Shown: positions 44,547 through 54,026, counted from the first letter of the stretch. The stretch: 64,000 bases of DNA from CAZUYC01 sp964624475 (GCA_964624475.1 CAZUYC010000001.1:1-64000), one strand, 5' to 3'. Program-made: numbers and translations. The notes: generated from the sequence alone by a model not told the origin.

Positions 44547-45952
44547 GAGTTGCCGGCCGCATTCCTTGCGCTCCGCAGCGGGCGCCAGCGGCCCGAGTCG
44601 CGCAGGTGCAGGAGCAGGTCGCGCTGCACGTTGTAGCCGTGCCAGAGGATCGCCCGGTACTGCGGGTAGAGCGCGTGGAACGCCTCGAAGCGCTCCGGCT
44701 CGAGCGGCATGCCGAGGAAGCGCCGCTCCGGATGGCGGTAGATCAGGCTTTCCGGGTGGTAGAAGCCGCTGTTCACGAGGTAGTGGGTCTCGGTCAGGAG
44801 CTCCGGCGGTGGGGTCACGGCCTCGAGCGGCTCGGTCGCCCGCGGGCGCAGCTCGGGCGCTCCGGCGGCGAGTGGCGCGAGCACGAGCGCCGCCGCGGCG
44901 AGGCGCCCCGCGCCACCCGAGCGGGCGAGCCGCGCCGCCACGAGCGCGATTCCCGCGAAGAGCACCGGGAAGAGCCCGAGCCAGATGCGGAAGAAGCGCG
45001 CCGAGAGGGTCGCGTCGAGGGCGACGAAGGTGACGAGGCTCGCGACGGCCGCGAGAACGAGCCCGGCGCGCCGGGTCGCGGCGACGCAGGCGAGGCCGAG
45101 CGCCAGCGCGACGAGCATCTCGACGCGCAGCCGCCCGTCGAGGAAGAGCCACTCGGGGCGCGCGTGCGTGCTCTCGTAGAGGGCCCGCGTCGCGGCGGCG
45201 ACCGAGGGATGGAGCTGCACCGCGAGCGTCGAGAGCACGCCGTAGCCGTCGCTCGGGGTCGCGAGCCCGTCCCAGGTGAAGACGAACGGGTACGCGCGGA
45301 TCACGCGCCGGTTGCGCCACCAGTGCAGGGCGAGCGGCAGCGCCGCGCCGGCCGCGAAGGCGACCGCGCGGCGCGGGCGGTGCAAGAGCGGCAGGAAGAG
45401 CGGCGCATCGAGGGCGAGCTGCAGGCGCGCGGCGACCGCGAATCCGAAGAACCCTCCCGCGCAGAGCGCCTGCCCCGCGCCGCCGGACCCCGCGCCGAGG
45501 GCGAGCGCGGCCACGAGCAGGAGCAGCGCGAAGCCCTCGGCGCCGAGTTGCACCGTCGCCGCGACCACGGGGCCGAAGCCGGCGAGGAGCACCCCGCCCG
45601 CGGCGGCGGCGAGCGCGTCGCGCCCCGCGAGCCGGTAGATGGCGAGGGCGAAGACCGGCACCGCGAGCGCCGAGCAGGCGGCGGCGAGCCACTTCGCGTG
45701 CTCGGGAGCCGCGAGTCGCGCCGCGAGCCGGTACCAGACCGGGCTGTACCAGATGTAGGGCTGGCCCTCGAAGAGCGTGAAGCCGCGGCCCGCGCGCAGG
45801 TTGCCGAGCAGGAGCAGGTGGCGCCAGGGATCCGCGCTCGGCAGCTCCGCCTGCGCCGCGAAGAGCGCGCGGAGGGCGCCGGCGAGGAGCAGCAGCAGCG
45901 CGGCGCCGAGGAGCAGTCGCGCCGTGGCGGGCTTTTCGTCGGCGGGGCCCAG
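44504..45952 (-). CDS. GT39-type membrane glycosyltransferase
   Basis: About 482 residues if translation starts at CTG 45952. The first segment has a membrane helix (LLLGAALLLLLAGALRALF) and a loop SADPWRHLLLLGNLRAGRGF with an Asp at the GT39 catalytic position, then YIWYSPVWYRLAARL; several further helices follow, then a soluble tail with NSGFYHPESLIYRHPERRFL. The first standard start codon, GTG 45661, would delete the catalytic loop, so a non-standard start is likely. Convergent with the other GT39 gene. Confidence 0.75.
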   Translation of the reverse strand: MGPADEKPATARLLLGAALLLLLAGALRALFAAQAELPSADPWRHLLLLGNLRAGRGFTLFEGQPYIWYSPVWYRLAARLAAPEHAKWLAAACSALAVPVFALAIYRLAGRDALAAAAGGVLLAGFGPVVAATVQLGAEGFALLLLVAALALGAGSGGAGQALCAGGFFGFAVAARLQLALDAPLFLPLLHRPRRAVAFAAGAALPLALHWWRNRRVIRAYPFVFTWDGLATPSDGYGVLSTLAVQLHPSVAAATRALYESTHARPEWLFLDGRLRVEMLVALALGLACVAATRRAGLVLAAVASLVTFVALDATLSARFFRIWLGLFPVLFAGIALVAARLARSGGAGRLAAAALVLAPLAAGAPELRPRATEPLEAVTPPPELLTETHYLVNSGFYHPESLIYRHPERRFLGMPLEPERFEAFHALYPQYRAILWHGYNVQRDLLLHLRDSGRWRPLRSARNAAGNSYRVWEEEVREEER

Positions 45953-46097
45953 GGTACGCCTAGCTTAGCCGAAGCCTGGCCGTGCGGACGCGTCGCGGCC
46001 GGTGCGAACCGTCCGAGCGGAGTGTTCCGAGCGGAGTGGAATGCCGGGGGTAAGGTCGAGCTCCTTCCCGGCCGATGTTCGCGGCAGCGTGGACCGC

Positions 46098-46838
46098 ATG
46101 ACCGAGCAGCCGCGGCTGGGACAGCTCCTCGTCCGGGCCGGGGTGCTGGACACGGTCTCGCTCGCGAAGGGGCTGGCGGAGCACGAGCGAACGGGGCGGC
46201 CGCTCGGGATCACGCTGGTCGAGCTCGGCCTGGTGAGCGAGCAGAACCTGGTCTCGACCCTCGCCCACCAGCTCGGCCTCCCGGTCGCGCGCGTCGCCAC
46301 CTGGCCGGTCAACCCGGAGCTCTGCCAACTCGTGCCGGCCGAGCTGGCCGAGAAGCACCGCTGTCTGCCGCTCGCGATCAAGGACGAGGGAAGCCGCCGC
46401 TCGCTCTACCTCGCGATGGCCGATCCCTCGGACCTCGAGGGCGTCGAGGCCGTGGGCGCCGCATCGGGCCGCCAGATCCGCATCGTCCTCGTCGCGCCCT
46501 CGGAGCTCGACACGGCGCTCGCCCGCCACTACCGGGGCGTCGCGAGCGGGCCCGAGCCGAAGCGGGGCGAGGCGCGCTCGCCCGACGACCCGGAGTTCCT
46601 GCACCACTGGAGCGTGAGTCGCGAGGACCTCCTGGCGCTGCTCGCGGACGACCCGCCGACCGCCGCACCCGACCCCCCGTCCCCCGCGGCCGAGATCCGC
46701 GCCCTCCTCGATCGCCGCCGGCTGGAGGAGCTCGACGGCATGGTCAAGCTCCTGATGCAGCTCTTCGTCGAATCCGGCCTCGTCTCCCGCGACGAGCTCG
46801 TCCGCCGCCTCTCCACGCTGGTCCACGAGCAGGGCTAG
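46098..46838 (+). CDS. MshEN-domain protein (GspE/PilB N-terminal-like)
   Basis: 246 residues. Residues ~5-140 match the MshEN domain: RLGQLLVRAGVLD, then HERTGRPLGITLVELGLVSE and LAHQLGLPVARV. MshEN domains bind cyclic-di-GMP in type II secretion and type IV pilus ATPases; here no ATPase follows. The C-terminal ~60 residues form a helical segment (LLDRRRLEELDGMVKLLMQL). A stand-alone c-di-GMP receptor is a reasonable guess. ATG at 46098 after a purine-poor leader. Confidence 0.75.
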   Translation: MTEQPRLGQLLVRAGVLDTVSLAKGLAEHERTGRPLGITLVELGLVSEQNLVSTLAHQLGLPVARVATWPVNPELCQLVPAELAEKHRCLPLAIKDEGSRRSLYLAMADPSDLEGVEAVGAASGRQIRIVLVAPSELDTALARHYRGVASGPEPKRGEARSPDDPEFLHHWSVSREDLLALLADDPPTAAPDPPSPAAEIRALLDRRRLEELDGMVKLLMQLFVESGLVSRDELVRRLSTLVHEQG

Positions 46839-47826
46839 CAGCTAGCCGCTCGCCACGATCGGGCGCGCAAGTCAGGGCGTCCTGAGCTATCCAAACAGCC
46901 CACGGGGGATTCCGGGAATGGCGGCTCGAGCGCGGAACGGGGCTCGGCGGCGCGGGGGCCGCCGCTGCCGGAGCGGCCGGCACCGCGTCGAGGCCTCCGA
47001 GCGCCGCTGCCCGGAATGCGATCGCGAGTGGCAGCGCGCCTACCGTCGCCGCCCCGAGGCGCGCCGCCGGCACGCGGCCTACATGCGCGCGTGGCGGAGA
47101 AAGCAGTAGGATCGGCCCGAGCGTCCGCCACACGGTGTCGGCCACGATGCGCTGCCCCGCCGCCGTCGGGTGGATGCCGTCCGGCTGGTTGAGCTCCGGG
47201 TCCCCCGCCACGCCCTCCAGCAGGAACGGGATCAGCGCCGCGCCGGTCTCGCGCGCGAGCGCGGGGAAGATCGCCTCGAAGGCTTCGACGTACTCGCGGC
47301 CCAGGTTCGGGGCGGCGCGCATCCCCGCGAGCACGACGCGGACGGCCGGCCGGACGGCGCGCGTCTTCTCGACGATCGCGCGCAGGTTCGCGCGCAGGGC
47401 ATCGACGCCGTGGCCGCGCAGCATGTCGTTGCCCCCGAGCCCGAGCACCAGCACCGCGATCGGCTGGCGCAAGAGCCAGTCGATGCGCCGGCGACCCCCG
47501 GCCGAGGTGTCGCCGCTCACGCCGGCGTTCACGACCCGATAGTCGAGGCCCGCGGCGTCGATCCGTTCCTGCACCAGCGCCGGAAAGGCCTGCTCCGCGA
47601 GCAGGCCGTAGCCGGCGGTCAGGCTGTCGCCGAGGAAGAGCACCACGGGGCGCTCGCGCGTCGGACCTGCCGGTGCGGGCGACGCCGTCGCGCGCCTGGC
47701 GCCGGACGCCGCCGCGCCGGCCGCGTCGCCTCCGGCGTCGCACCCCGCCCCCGCGAGTGCGCAGAGCAGGGCCGCTGCACGCAGGCGGGCCAGCCAGTAC
47801 CGTTGGCGCCGGCGCCTCGCCTGCAT
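46744..47826 (-). CDS. tesA: TesA-like SGNH arylesterase/lysophospholipase, lipoprotein, extended C-terminus
   Basis: SGNH hydrolase with lipobox (ALAGAGC, Cys29). Block I FLGDSLTAGYG with Ser68, block III GLGGND with Asn133, block V PDGIHP with Asp216 and His219. The catalytic domain ends near residue 240, but the frame stays open for another ~120 residues, running antisense across a small gene and into the 3' end of the MshEN gene. The extension may be spurious (frameshift or lost stop). Divergent from ybbA with only three bases between the ATG codons, the arrangement of tesA-ybbA in Escherichia coli. Confidence 0.8.
   Translation of the reverse strand: MQARRRRQRYWLARLRAAALLCALAGAGCDAGGDAAGAAASGARRATASPAPAGPTRERPVVLFLGDSLTAGYGLLAEQAFPALVQERIDAAGLDYRVVNAGVSGDTSAGGRRRIDWLLRQPIAVLVLGLGGNDMLRGHGVDALRANLRAIVEKTRAVRPAVRVVLAGMRAAPNLGREYVEAFEAIFPALARETGAALIPFLLEGVAGDPELNQPDGIHPTAAGQRIVADTVWRTLGPILLLSPPRAHVGRVPAARLGAATVGALPLAIAFRAAALGGLDAVPAAPAAAAPAPPSPVPRSSRHSRNPPWAVWIAQDALTCAPDRGERLAASPARGPAWRGGGRARRGRRGRIRRRAASGA
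46918..47109 (+). CDS. Small arginine-rich protein with CxxC, antisense to the esterase 3' end
   Basis: 63 residues: RRCRSGRHRVEASERRCPEC then DREWQRAYRRRPEARRRHA. A Cys-x2-Gly-x-His plus CxxC pattern followed by a YRRRPE helix is seen in small phage-type zinc proteins. It lies wholly within the antisense of the extended esterase frame; one of the two readings may be wrong. ATG at 46918, no strong ribosome site. Confidence 0.45.
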   Translation: MAARARNGARRRGGRRCRSGRHRVEASERRCPECDREWQRAYRRRPEARRRHAAYMRAWRRKQ

Positions 47827-47829
47827 CCG

Positions 47830-48537
47830 ATGATCGTCGCCCGGAATCTCACGCAACGCTATCGCCGCACGGCAGGGGGCCCGCCCCTGACCGTGCTCGA
47901 AGGCGTGGACCTCGACGTGGCCGCCGGGGAGGTCGTCGCCGTGCTCGGCCCGTCGGGCAGCGGCAAGACGACGCTCCTCGGCCTGCTCGCCGGCCTCGAC
48001 CGACCGAGCGCGGGGAGCGTGACCCTCGACGGCGTGGCGCTCGACAAACTCGACGAGGACGGGCGGGCGGCGCTGCGCGCCGAGCGGGTCGGCTTCGTCT
48101 TCCAGACCTTCCGGCTCTTGCCGACGCTGACCGCCCTCGAGAACGTGCTCGTGCCGCTCGAGCTCCTGCCCGACGGGCGGATTCCTGCTGCGGCCGAGGC
48201 GGAGGCGCGGGCCCGCGACCTGCTCGTGCGCGTGGGCCTCGGCGCCCGCCTCGATCACTACCCCGCGCAGCTCTCGGGCGGCGAGCAGCAGCGGGTGGGC
48301 CTCGCCCGCGCCTTCGCCGCCGGCCCGCTCCTGCTCTTCGCCGACGAGCCCACCGGCAACCTCGACCGCGAGACCGGCCGCACGGTGGCCGACCTGCTCT
48401 TCGCGCTCAATCGCGAGGCGGGGACGACGCTCGTGATCGCGACCCACGACCTCGAGCTCGCGGGCCGGGCCGGCCGCGTCGTGCGCCTCGACGCCGGCCG
48501 CATCGCGCGGATCGACGAGGCGGGGGAGCGCGGGTGA
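47830..48537 (+). CDS. ybbA: ABC transporter ATP-binding protein YbbA-like
   Basis: 235 residues of the LolD/MacB-type ATPase class: Walker A GPSGSGKTTLL, Q-loop FVFQTFRLLP, signature LSGGEQQRVGLARAF, Walker B LLFADEPTGNLD and H-loop ATHD. Drives the FtsX-type permease encoded next, with which it overlaps by GTGA. The YbbA-YbbP pair with divergent tesA is conserved in many Gram-negatives, suggesting lipid or lipoprotein extraction. Confidence 0.9.
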   Translation: MIVARNLTQRYRRTAGGPPLTVLEGVDLDVAAGEVVAVLGPSGSGKTTLLGLLAGLDRPSAGSVTLDGVALDKLDEDGRAALRAERVGFVFQTFRLLPTLTALENVLVPLELLPDGRIPAAAEAEARARDLLVRVGLGARLDHYPAQLSGGEQQRVGLARAFAAGPLLLFADEPTGNLDRETGRTVADLLFALNREAGTTLVIATHDLELAGRAGRVVRLDAGRIARIDEAGERG

Positions 48538-51101
48538 AGCGGCGCTTCGCGCTGGCGATGGCCCGCCGCGAGGCGCGCAGCGCGCGCAGGCGCCTGCTCC
48601 TCTACGGGAGCTCGATGGCGCTCGGCGTCGCCGGGCTGGTCGCGCTCCAGGGCCTGCGCAGCACGGTCCGCGCGGCGGTCGACGCACGCTCTCGAACGCT
48701 GCTCGGCGCGGATCTTCGCCTCGAGAGCCGCTCTCCCTTCGCGGGCGAGGCCGCACGCCTCCTCGGCGCGATCGAGGCGCTGGCGCAGGAGCCCGCGGCG
48801 CACGTCACGCGCTTCGGCTCGATGGTGCTCGTGCCGTCCTCCGGCCGCACGCGGCTCGTCGACGTCCACGGCGTGGACCCGAGCTATCCCTTCTACGGCG
48901 CGATCGAGACCGACCCGCCCGGCGCGTGGCCGGGGCTCCAGCGGGAGGAGCCGGTGGCGCTGGTCGACCCGGGCGCCCTCGTGCAGCTCGACCTGGCGCC
49001 GGGAGACGCGCTCCTGCTCGGATCGCTGCGCCTGCGCATCCTCGGCAGCGTGCGCCGCACGCCGGGCACCGTGGGCCTGCGCACGAGCGTCGCGCCGCGC
49101 GTCTTCCTCGCGCGGCGCCACGTAGCCGCCACCGGCCTCGTCGAGCGCGGCAGCCTCGTCGATCACCACGCCTACCTCCGCGTGGCGCCGGAGCGGCTCG
49201 GCCCGTGGCTCGAGGAGCAGCGGGGCGCGCTCGATGCCGCGCGCGTCCGCGAGGACACGGTGGAGGAGGTGCAGCGCGAGGCCTCCCGCAGCTTCGCGGC
49301 GCTGACGCGCAGCCTGGGACTCGTCGGGCTCGCGGCGCTCCTGCTCGGCGGCATCGGCATCGCGGCCGGCGTGCGGGTCTGGGTGCGCGAGCGCTTCGAC
49401 AGCGTGGCCGTGCTGCGCTCCCTCGGCGCGTCGTTCGGCGACGTGCTGGCGGCCTACGGGATCGTCGCGACCGGGCTCGGCGCCGCGGCGGGCGCGGCCG
49501 GCGCGGCCCTCGGCACCGCCCTCCAGGCCGCCCTCCCCGCGCTGCTCGCCGGCCTCCTGCCCGTGGAGATCGCCTTCCGCCCCGATCCCGTCGCGATCGC
49601 GACGGGCCTGGCGCTCGGGCTCTGGATGACGGGGCTCTTCGTCGCGGGCCCGCTCTTCGACCTGGCCCGGGTGCCGCCCCTGCGCGCGCTGCGCCGCGAC
49701 TTCGAGGCCGAGCCAGCGCCCCGCGCCGGGCGCGCGGCGCTGGCGCTCGCCCTCGGCGCGAGCCTGCTCGGGGCGTCGCTCTGGCAGGCGCCCAGCTGGC
49801 GCGTGGGCCTCGCCTTCGCCGGCGGCCTCGGCCTCGTCCTCGCCGCGCTCGCGGGCGCGAGCTGGGCCGCGACCGCGTGGCTGCGCCGGCACCGCGCGCG
49901 GCGCGCGCCCTTCTGGCTGCGCCAGGGCCTCGCGAACCTCTTTCGGCCGCGCAACCACACGCTCGCGACCGTCCTCGCGATCGGCTTCGGCCTCCACCTG
50001 GTGGCGACGCTGCACGCGGTGGAGCGCAACGTGCTGGCGCAGATCGCCCTCGACACGCGCCCCGACCGGCCGAACCTCGTGCTCTTCGACGTCCAGCGCG
50101 ACCAGCTCGCGGAGCTCGAGGGCTTTCTCGCCGAGCGGGAGGCGCCCGTGCTCGAGCAGGTGCCGCTCGTGAGCGCGCGGATCGCGCGGGTGCGCGACCG
50201 CGACGTCGGGGACTGGCTGCGCGAGGCCGGGGAGCTTGCGCGCGGCCTGCGCTGGGCCCTGCGCCGGGAGTATCGGCTCACCTGGTCGGCCGAGCGGCGC
50301 GAGACCGAGCAGGTGGTGGCGGGCGCGTGGTGGACGGACGCGCCACGCCGCCCCGGCGAGCCCGCGCCCGTCTCGCTCGAAGAGGAGCTCGCGGCGACGC
50401 TCGGCGTCGGGCTCGGCGACCGCCTCGTCTGGGACGTGCAGGGCGTCGCGATCCCGAGCGTGGTGACGAGCCTGCGCGCGGTCGACTGGGGGCACCTCGC
50501 GACGAACTTCCTGGCGATCTTCCCGCCCGGCGTGCTCGAGGAGGCGCCGCGGAGCAGCGTGCTCCTGCTCCACGTGCCGGAGGCCGAAGCCCGGGCGCGG
50601 CTCCAGGGCGACCTGGTCGCGCGCTTCCCGAACGTCTCGGCGCTCGACGCCACGCTGATCCTCGAGGCCCTCGACGCCGTGCTCGCGCAGGTGGGCCTCG
50701 CGGTGCGCGCGCTCTCGCTCCTGACCCTCGCGGCGGGCCTCGTGATCCTGGTCGCGGCGGCCGCGGCTTCCCGCCACGAGCGCACCCGCGAGGCGCTGCT
50801 GCTGCGCACCCTCGGCGCGAGCGGACGCGTGGTGCGGCGCGTCGTCGCCACCGAGGCGATCGCGCTGGGCGCCCTCGCGGCCGGCGTCGGAGCCGCGACG
50901 GCCCTCGCGTCCTCCGCGGCCCTCGTCGTGTGGCTCTTCGAGCTTCCCTACCGGCCGCCCTGGGGCGACCTGGCGCTGCTCGCCCTCGCCACCTTCGTCA
51001 CGACCGCCGCCCTCGGCGCGTGGCACGGCCGCCCCGCGACGCGCGGGAGCCCGCTCGCCGGCCTGCGCGAGGCGGAGCTGCTGGAGGGCGGTGCGGTGTA
51101 G
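48534..51101 (+). CDS. ybbP: FtsX-like ABC permease YbbP-like
   Basis: 855 residues with two FtsX/MacB-type permease units: an N-terminal helix and large periplasmic domain, helices around 260-400 (LVGLAALLLGGIGIAAGVRV, then SVAVLRSLGAS), a second periplasmic domain, and C-terminal helices (LTLAAGLVILVAAAAASRHE, then LLLRTLGASGRVVRRV). The duplicated layout matches YbbP. GTG start overlaps the ybbA stop. Confidence 0.9.
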   Translation: MKRRFALAMARREARSARRRLLLYGSSMALGVAGLVALQGLRSTVRAAVDARSRTLLGADLRLESRSPFAGEAARLLGAIEALAQEPAAHVTRFGSMVLVPSSGRTRLVDVHGVDPSYPFYGAIETDPPGAWPGLQREEPVALVDPGALVQLDLAPGDALLLGSLRLRILGSVRRTPGTVGLRTSVAPRVFLARRHVAATGLVERGSLVDHHAYLRVAPERLGPWLEEQRGALDAARVREDTVEEVQREASRSFAALTRSLGLVGLAALLLGGIGIAAGVRVWVRERFDSVAVLRSLGASFGDVLAAYGIVATGLGAAAGAAGAALGTALQAALPALLAGLLPVEIAFRPDPVAIATGLALGLWMTGLFVAGPLFDLARVPPLRALRRDFEAEPAPRAGRAALALALGASLLGASLWQAPSWRVGLAFAGGLGLVLAALAGASWAATAWLRRHRARRAPFWLRQGLANLFRPRNHTLATVLAIGFGLHLVATLHAVERNVLAQIALDTRPDRPNLVLFDVQRDQLAELEGFLAEREAPVLEQVPLVSARIARVRDRDVGDWLREAGELARGLRWALRREYRLTWSAERRETEQVVAGAWWTDAPRRPGEPAPVSLEEELAATLGVGLGDRLVWDVQGVAIPSVVTSLRAVDWGHLATNFLAIFPPGVLEEAPRSSVLLLHVPEAEARARLQGDLVARFPNVSALDATLILEALDAVLAQVGLAVRALSLLTLAAGLVILVAAAAASRHERTREALLLRTLGASGRVVRRVVATEAIALGALAAGVGAATALASSAALVVWLFELPYRPPWGDLALLALATFVTTAALGAWHGRPATRGSPLAGLREAELLEGGAV

Positions 51102-51171
51102 GCCTTCGCGTCGGTAGCACCCACCCGCAGGTCCGCAGCCCCGGCGGGCAGAGACCAGAAACGGAGCGATG

Positions 51172-51639
51172 CTATTCCACGTAGCCAAGAGAGCGGAGCC
51201 GCTCGATCTCCTCGTCGCTGCCGGTCGCCTTGAGCTGGGTGATGGCCCGGGTGATGTCCGCGTCCGCCGGGTAACGCCGGGCGCCGAGGTCGAGCACGCC
51301 GATCGCGCCCGCGGCGTCGCCGCCCTCCTTCAGCTGTCCCGCCGTCTGCAGGTAGAGCGCGCCGGTGACCTGGGCGGACCAGGCCTCGGCCAGGCGCTCC
51401 AGCCGCGCCTGCACCTCGGCCGTCTGGCCGGCGCGCGCCTCGCCCTCGAGCGCCGCGAGCTCGAGACGCCAGGCGGTCGATCCCTCCGCTCCGGCGGCCA
51501 GGCCCCGCGTCGCCGCGGCCGCGGCCTCCGCATAATGGCCGGCCGTCAGGTGCCCGCGGGCCTCCTCGAGCTGCTGCTCGGGACCGGCGCCGCAGGCCAC
51601 CAGCAGGCAGAGAAGGGCCAGCGCCGCCGCGCGCGACAT
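51172..51639 (-). CDS. TPR lipoprotein with C-terminal LGYV tail
   Basis: 155-residue lipoprotein (ALLCLLVAC lipobox) with three TPR-like helix pairs (EEARGHLTAGHYAEAAAAAT, AIGVLDLGARRYPADADI) and the terminal sequence EEIERLRSLGYVE. The same kind of end (LKGLGYIS) closes the small protein at 56100. Divergent from the phosphatase operon, 137 bases apart, and probably functionally linked to it. Confidence 0.75.
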   Translation of the reverse strand: MSRAAALALLCLLVACGAGPEQQLEEARGHLTAGHYAEAAAAATRGLAAGAEGSTAWRLELAALEGEARAGQTAEVQARLERLAEAWSAQVTGALYLQTAGQLKEGGDAAGAIGVLDLGARRYPADADITRAITQLKATGSDEEIERLRSLGYVE

Positions 51640-51776
51640 GGAACGCCTCCCGCGTCGATGCAAGCCCAGGAAGTACCCCAGGCCGCCTTTCCTGTCACAT
51701 CCCTCGGCGGCGCGAACGCGGCTCCGTTGGAGGGTGTCCCCTTCTCTGGCACTCTTTCTAGTCACCGGGGGAAGCC

Positions 51777-54026
51777 TTGAGGCCCGCTCGCTCACACTCC
51801 TGCCCGAGCTCCCGCGCCCCGCGCCGGCGACGCACGCCCGCCCTCGGGCTCGCCCTCTGCGCGCTCGGGCTCGCCCTCGCCGCGGGCCCGGCCGAGGCCT
51901 ACATCGGCCCGGGCGCCGGCTTCGCCTTCGTGGGCGCGACCCTGGTGCTGCTCAGCACTTTCGTGCTGGTCGTCTTCACGCTCCTGACCTGGCCCTTCAG
52001 CCTGCTCTACCGCGCCATCCGGATCGGAAACCCGTACAAGCGCGCGATCGCGCCCCGCGTCGTCGTCCTCGGCCTCGACGGCATGGATCCCGGTCTCGCG
52101 CTCAAGCTCATGCGCGCGGGCCGGCTCCCGAACTTCCAGAAGCTCGCCGAGAAGGGCGTCTTCCGCCCGCTCGACACCTCGAACCCCTCCATCTCGCCCG
52201 TGGCCTGGTCCACCTTCAGCACGGGCGTCGACGCCAGCCGCCACGCCATCTACGACTTCCTGACCCGCGACCCCTGCACCTACGGCCCCATGCTCTCGTC
52301 GACCGACATCCAGGCCGCCCGCCGGGTCGTGAACATCGGACGCTACGTGGTGCCGCTATCGAAGCCCAGGATCAAGCTGCTGCAGAAGTCCCAGGCGTTC
52401 TGGAAGCTGCTCGGCGACCGGCACATCTTCAGCATCATCCAGCGGGTCCCGATCACCTTCCCGCCCGTGCCCTTCCGCGGTCTCCTGCTCTCCGGCATGT
52501 GCGTGCCGGACCTGCGCGGGAGCCAGGGCACCTTCTCCTTCTACAGCACGAAGCAGGACGAGCACGGCCACGCCGTCCACACCGGCGGCGAGCAGACCGT
52601 GCTGCGCCGCCAGGGCGACCGCATGCGCACGCGCATCGTGGGCCCGGAGAACGGCATGCTTCGCTCCGGGGGCCGCATGACGCTGCCGATGACGGTCCAG
52701 GTCGCCGGGGACCGCCGGCAGGTGCGCATCGAGATCGAGGGCAGCGAGCCCTTCGACCTGCCGCTGCGCACCTACTCGCCCTGGGTCCGACTCACCTTTC
52801 GCCCGGGCCTCGGCGTGAAGGTGCACGGGATCGCCCGCTTCCACCTGAACCGGGTCGAGCCCGAGGTCGAGATCTACATGACGCCGATCCACATCGACCC
52901 GGAGAACCCGGCGATGCCGATCAGCCATCCGCAGATCTACTCGGTCTACCTCGCGAAGAAGCAGGGGCCCTTCGCGACCCTCGGCCTGGCCGAGGACACC
53001 TGGGCGCTGAACGAGCGGGTGATCGACGAGAAGACCTTCTTCGAGCAGGCGATGGCGATCTACGAGGAGCGCGAGCGCATGTTCCTCGACGCGCTGGCGC
53101 AGACGAAGAAGGGCCTCGTCACCACCGTCTTCGACACGACCGACCGCGTGCAGCACATGTTCTACCGCTATCTCGACCCCACGCACCCGGCCAACGCGGG
53201 CAAGGACACGAGCGAGTGGGCCGACGCGATCCCGCAGGTCTACGAGCGCGTGGACGCCCTGCTGGGGAAGATCTGGCACGAGGTCGAGCGGCCGGACACG
53301 GTCTTCATGGTCATCAGCGACCACGGCTTCACGAACTTCCGCCGCGGCGTGAACCTCAACACCTGGCTGCGGGAGAACGGCTACCTGGCGCTCCAGGAGG
53401 GCCACGAGACGAGCGGCGACTGGTTCGAGCGCGTCGACTGGTCGCGGACGCGGGCCTTCTCGCTCGGGCTCACCGGGCTCTTCGTGAACCGCCAGGGCCG
53501 CGAGGCCAGCGGCATCGTCCGCGAGGGCGCGGAGTACCGGAGCCTCGTCGACGAGATCGCCTGCAAGCTCGAGGCGCTGGTCGACCCGCAGACTGGGCTG
53601 CGGGCCGTCCGCAAGGCGCGCGCGACCTGGAAGACCTTCGACGGCCCCTACCGGCTCGACGCGCCCGACCTCCTGATCGGCTACGAGGGTGGCTACCGGA
53701 GCTCCTGGGAGTGCGCGACGGGGGCCGTCACCGCCAGCGTGTTCAGCGACAACGTGAGGAGCTGGTCCGGCGACCACTGCGTCGACCCCGAGATCGTGCC
53801 GGGCGTCTTCTTCTGCAACCGGCGCATCGCCAGGGAGAAGCCGCGCCTGATCGACCTCCCCGTGAGCGTGGTCGAGCTCTTCGGCCAGCAGCGCACCCGC
53901 CAGATGCAGGGCGAGATGATCTTCGCGGAGGGCGCCGCCGTCGGGGGCTGCTTCGATCCACGGCTCCTCGACCAGTCCGGGGCGGCGCCCGGAGCGCGCG
54001 TCGAGCTCGAGCAGGACGCCGCGTGA
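51777..54026 (+). CDS. Membrane-anchored alkaline-phosphatase-superfamily phosphodiesterase
   Basis: 749 residues. Two N-terminal hydrophobic segments (LGLALCALGLALAAGPAEA and FVGATLVLLSTFVLVVF) anchor it. The catalytic fold has VVLGLDGMDPG (metal Asp), SNPSISPVAWSTFSTG (Ser/Thr nucleophile loop), VFDTTDRVQHMFYR (Asp, His), MVISDHGF (Asp-His) and WSGDHCVDPEIVPG (His). Type I phosphodiesterase/nucleotide pyrophosphatase-like; acts outside the cytoplasm on an unknown phospho- or sulfo-ester. TTG start at 51777. Its stop overlaps the paralogue's start (GTGA). Confidence 0.85.
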   Translation: MRPARSHSCPSSRAPRRRRTPALGLALCALGLALAAGPAEAYIGPGAGFAFVGATLVLLSTFVLVVFTLLTWPFSLLYRAIRIGNPYKRAIAPRVVVLGLDGMDPGLALKLMRAGRLPNFQKLAEKGVFRPLDTSNPSISPVAWSTFSTGVDASRHAIYDFLTRDPCTYGPMLSSTDIQAARRVVNIGRYVVPLSKPRIKLLQKSQAFWKLLGDRHIFSIIQRVPITFPPVPFRGLLLSGMCVPDLRGSQGTFSFYSTKQDEHGHAVHTGGEQTVLRRQGDRMRTRIVGPENGMLRSGGRMTLPMTVQVAGDRRQVRIEIEGSEPFDLPLRTYSPWVRLTFRPGLGVKVHGIARFHLNRVEPEVEIYMTPIHIDPENPAMPISHPQIYSVYLAKKQGPFATLGLAEDTWALNERVIDEKTFFEQAMAIYEERERMFLDALAQTKKGLVTTVFDTTDRVQHMFYRYLDPTHPANAGKDTSEWADAIPQVYERVDALLGKIWHEVERPDTVFMVISDHGFTNFRRGVNLNTWLRENGYLALQEGHETSGDWFERVDWSRTRAFSLGLTGLFVNRQGREASGIVREGAEYRSLVDEIACKLEALVDPQTGLRAVRKARATWKTFDGPYRLDAPDLLIGYEGGYRSSWECATGAVTASVFSDNVRSWSGDHCVDPEIVPGVFFCNRRIAREKPRLIDLPVSVVELFGQQRTRQMQGEMIFAEGAAVGGCFDPRLLDQSGAAPGARVELEQDAA

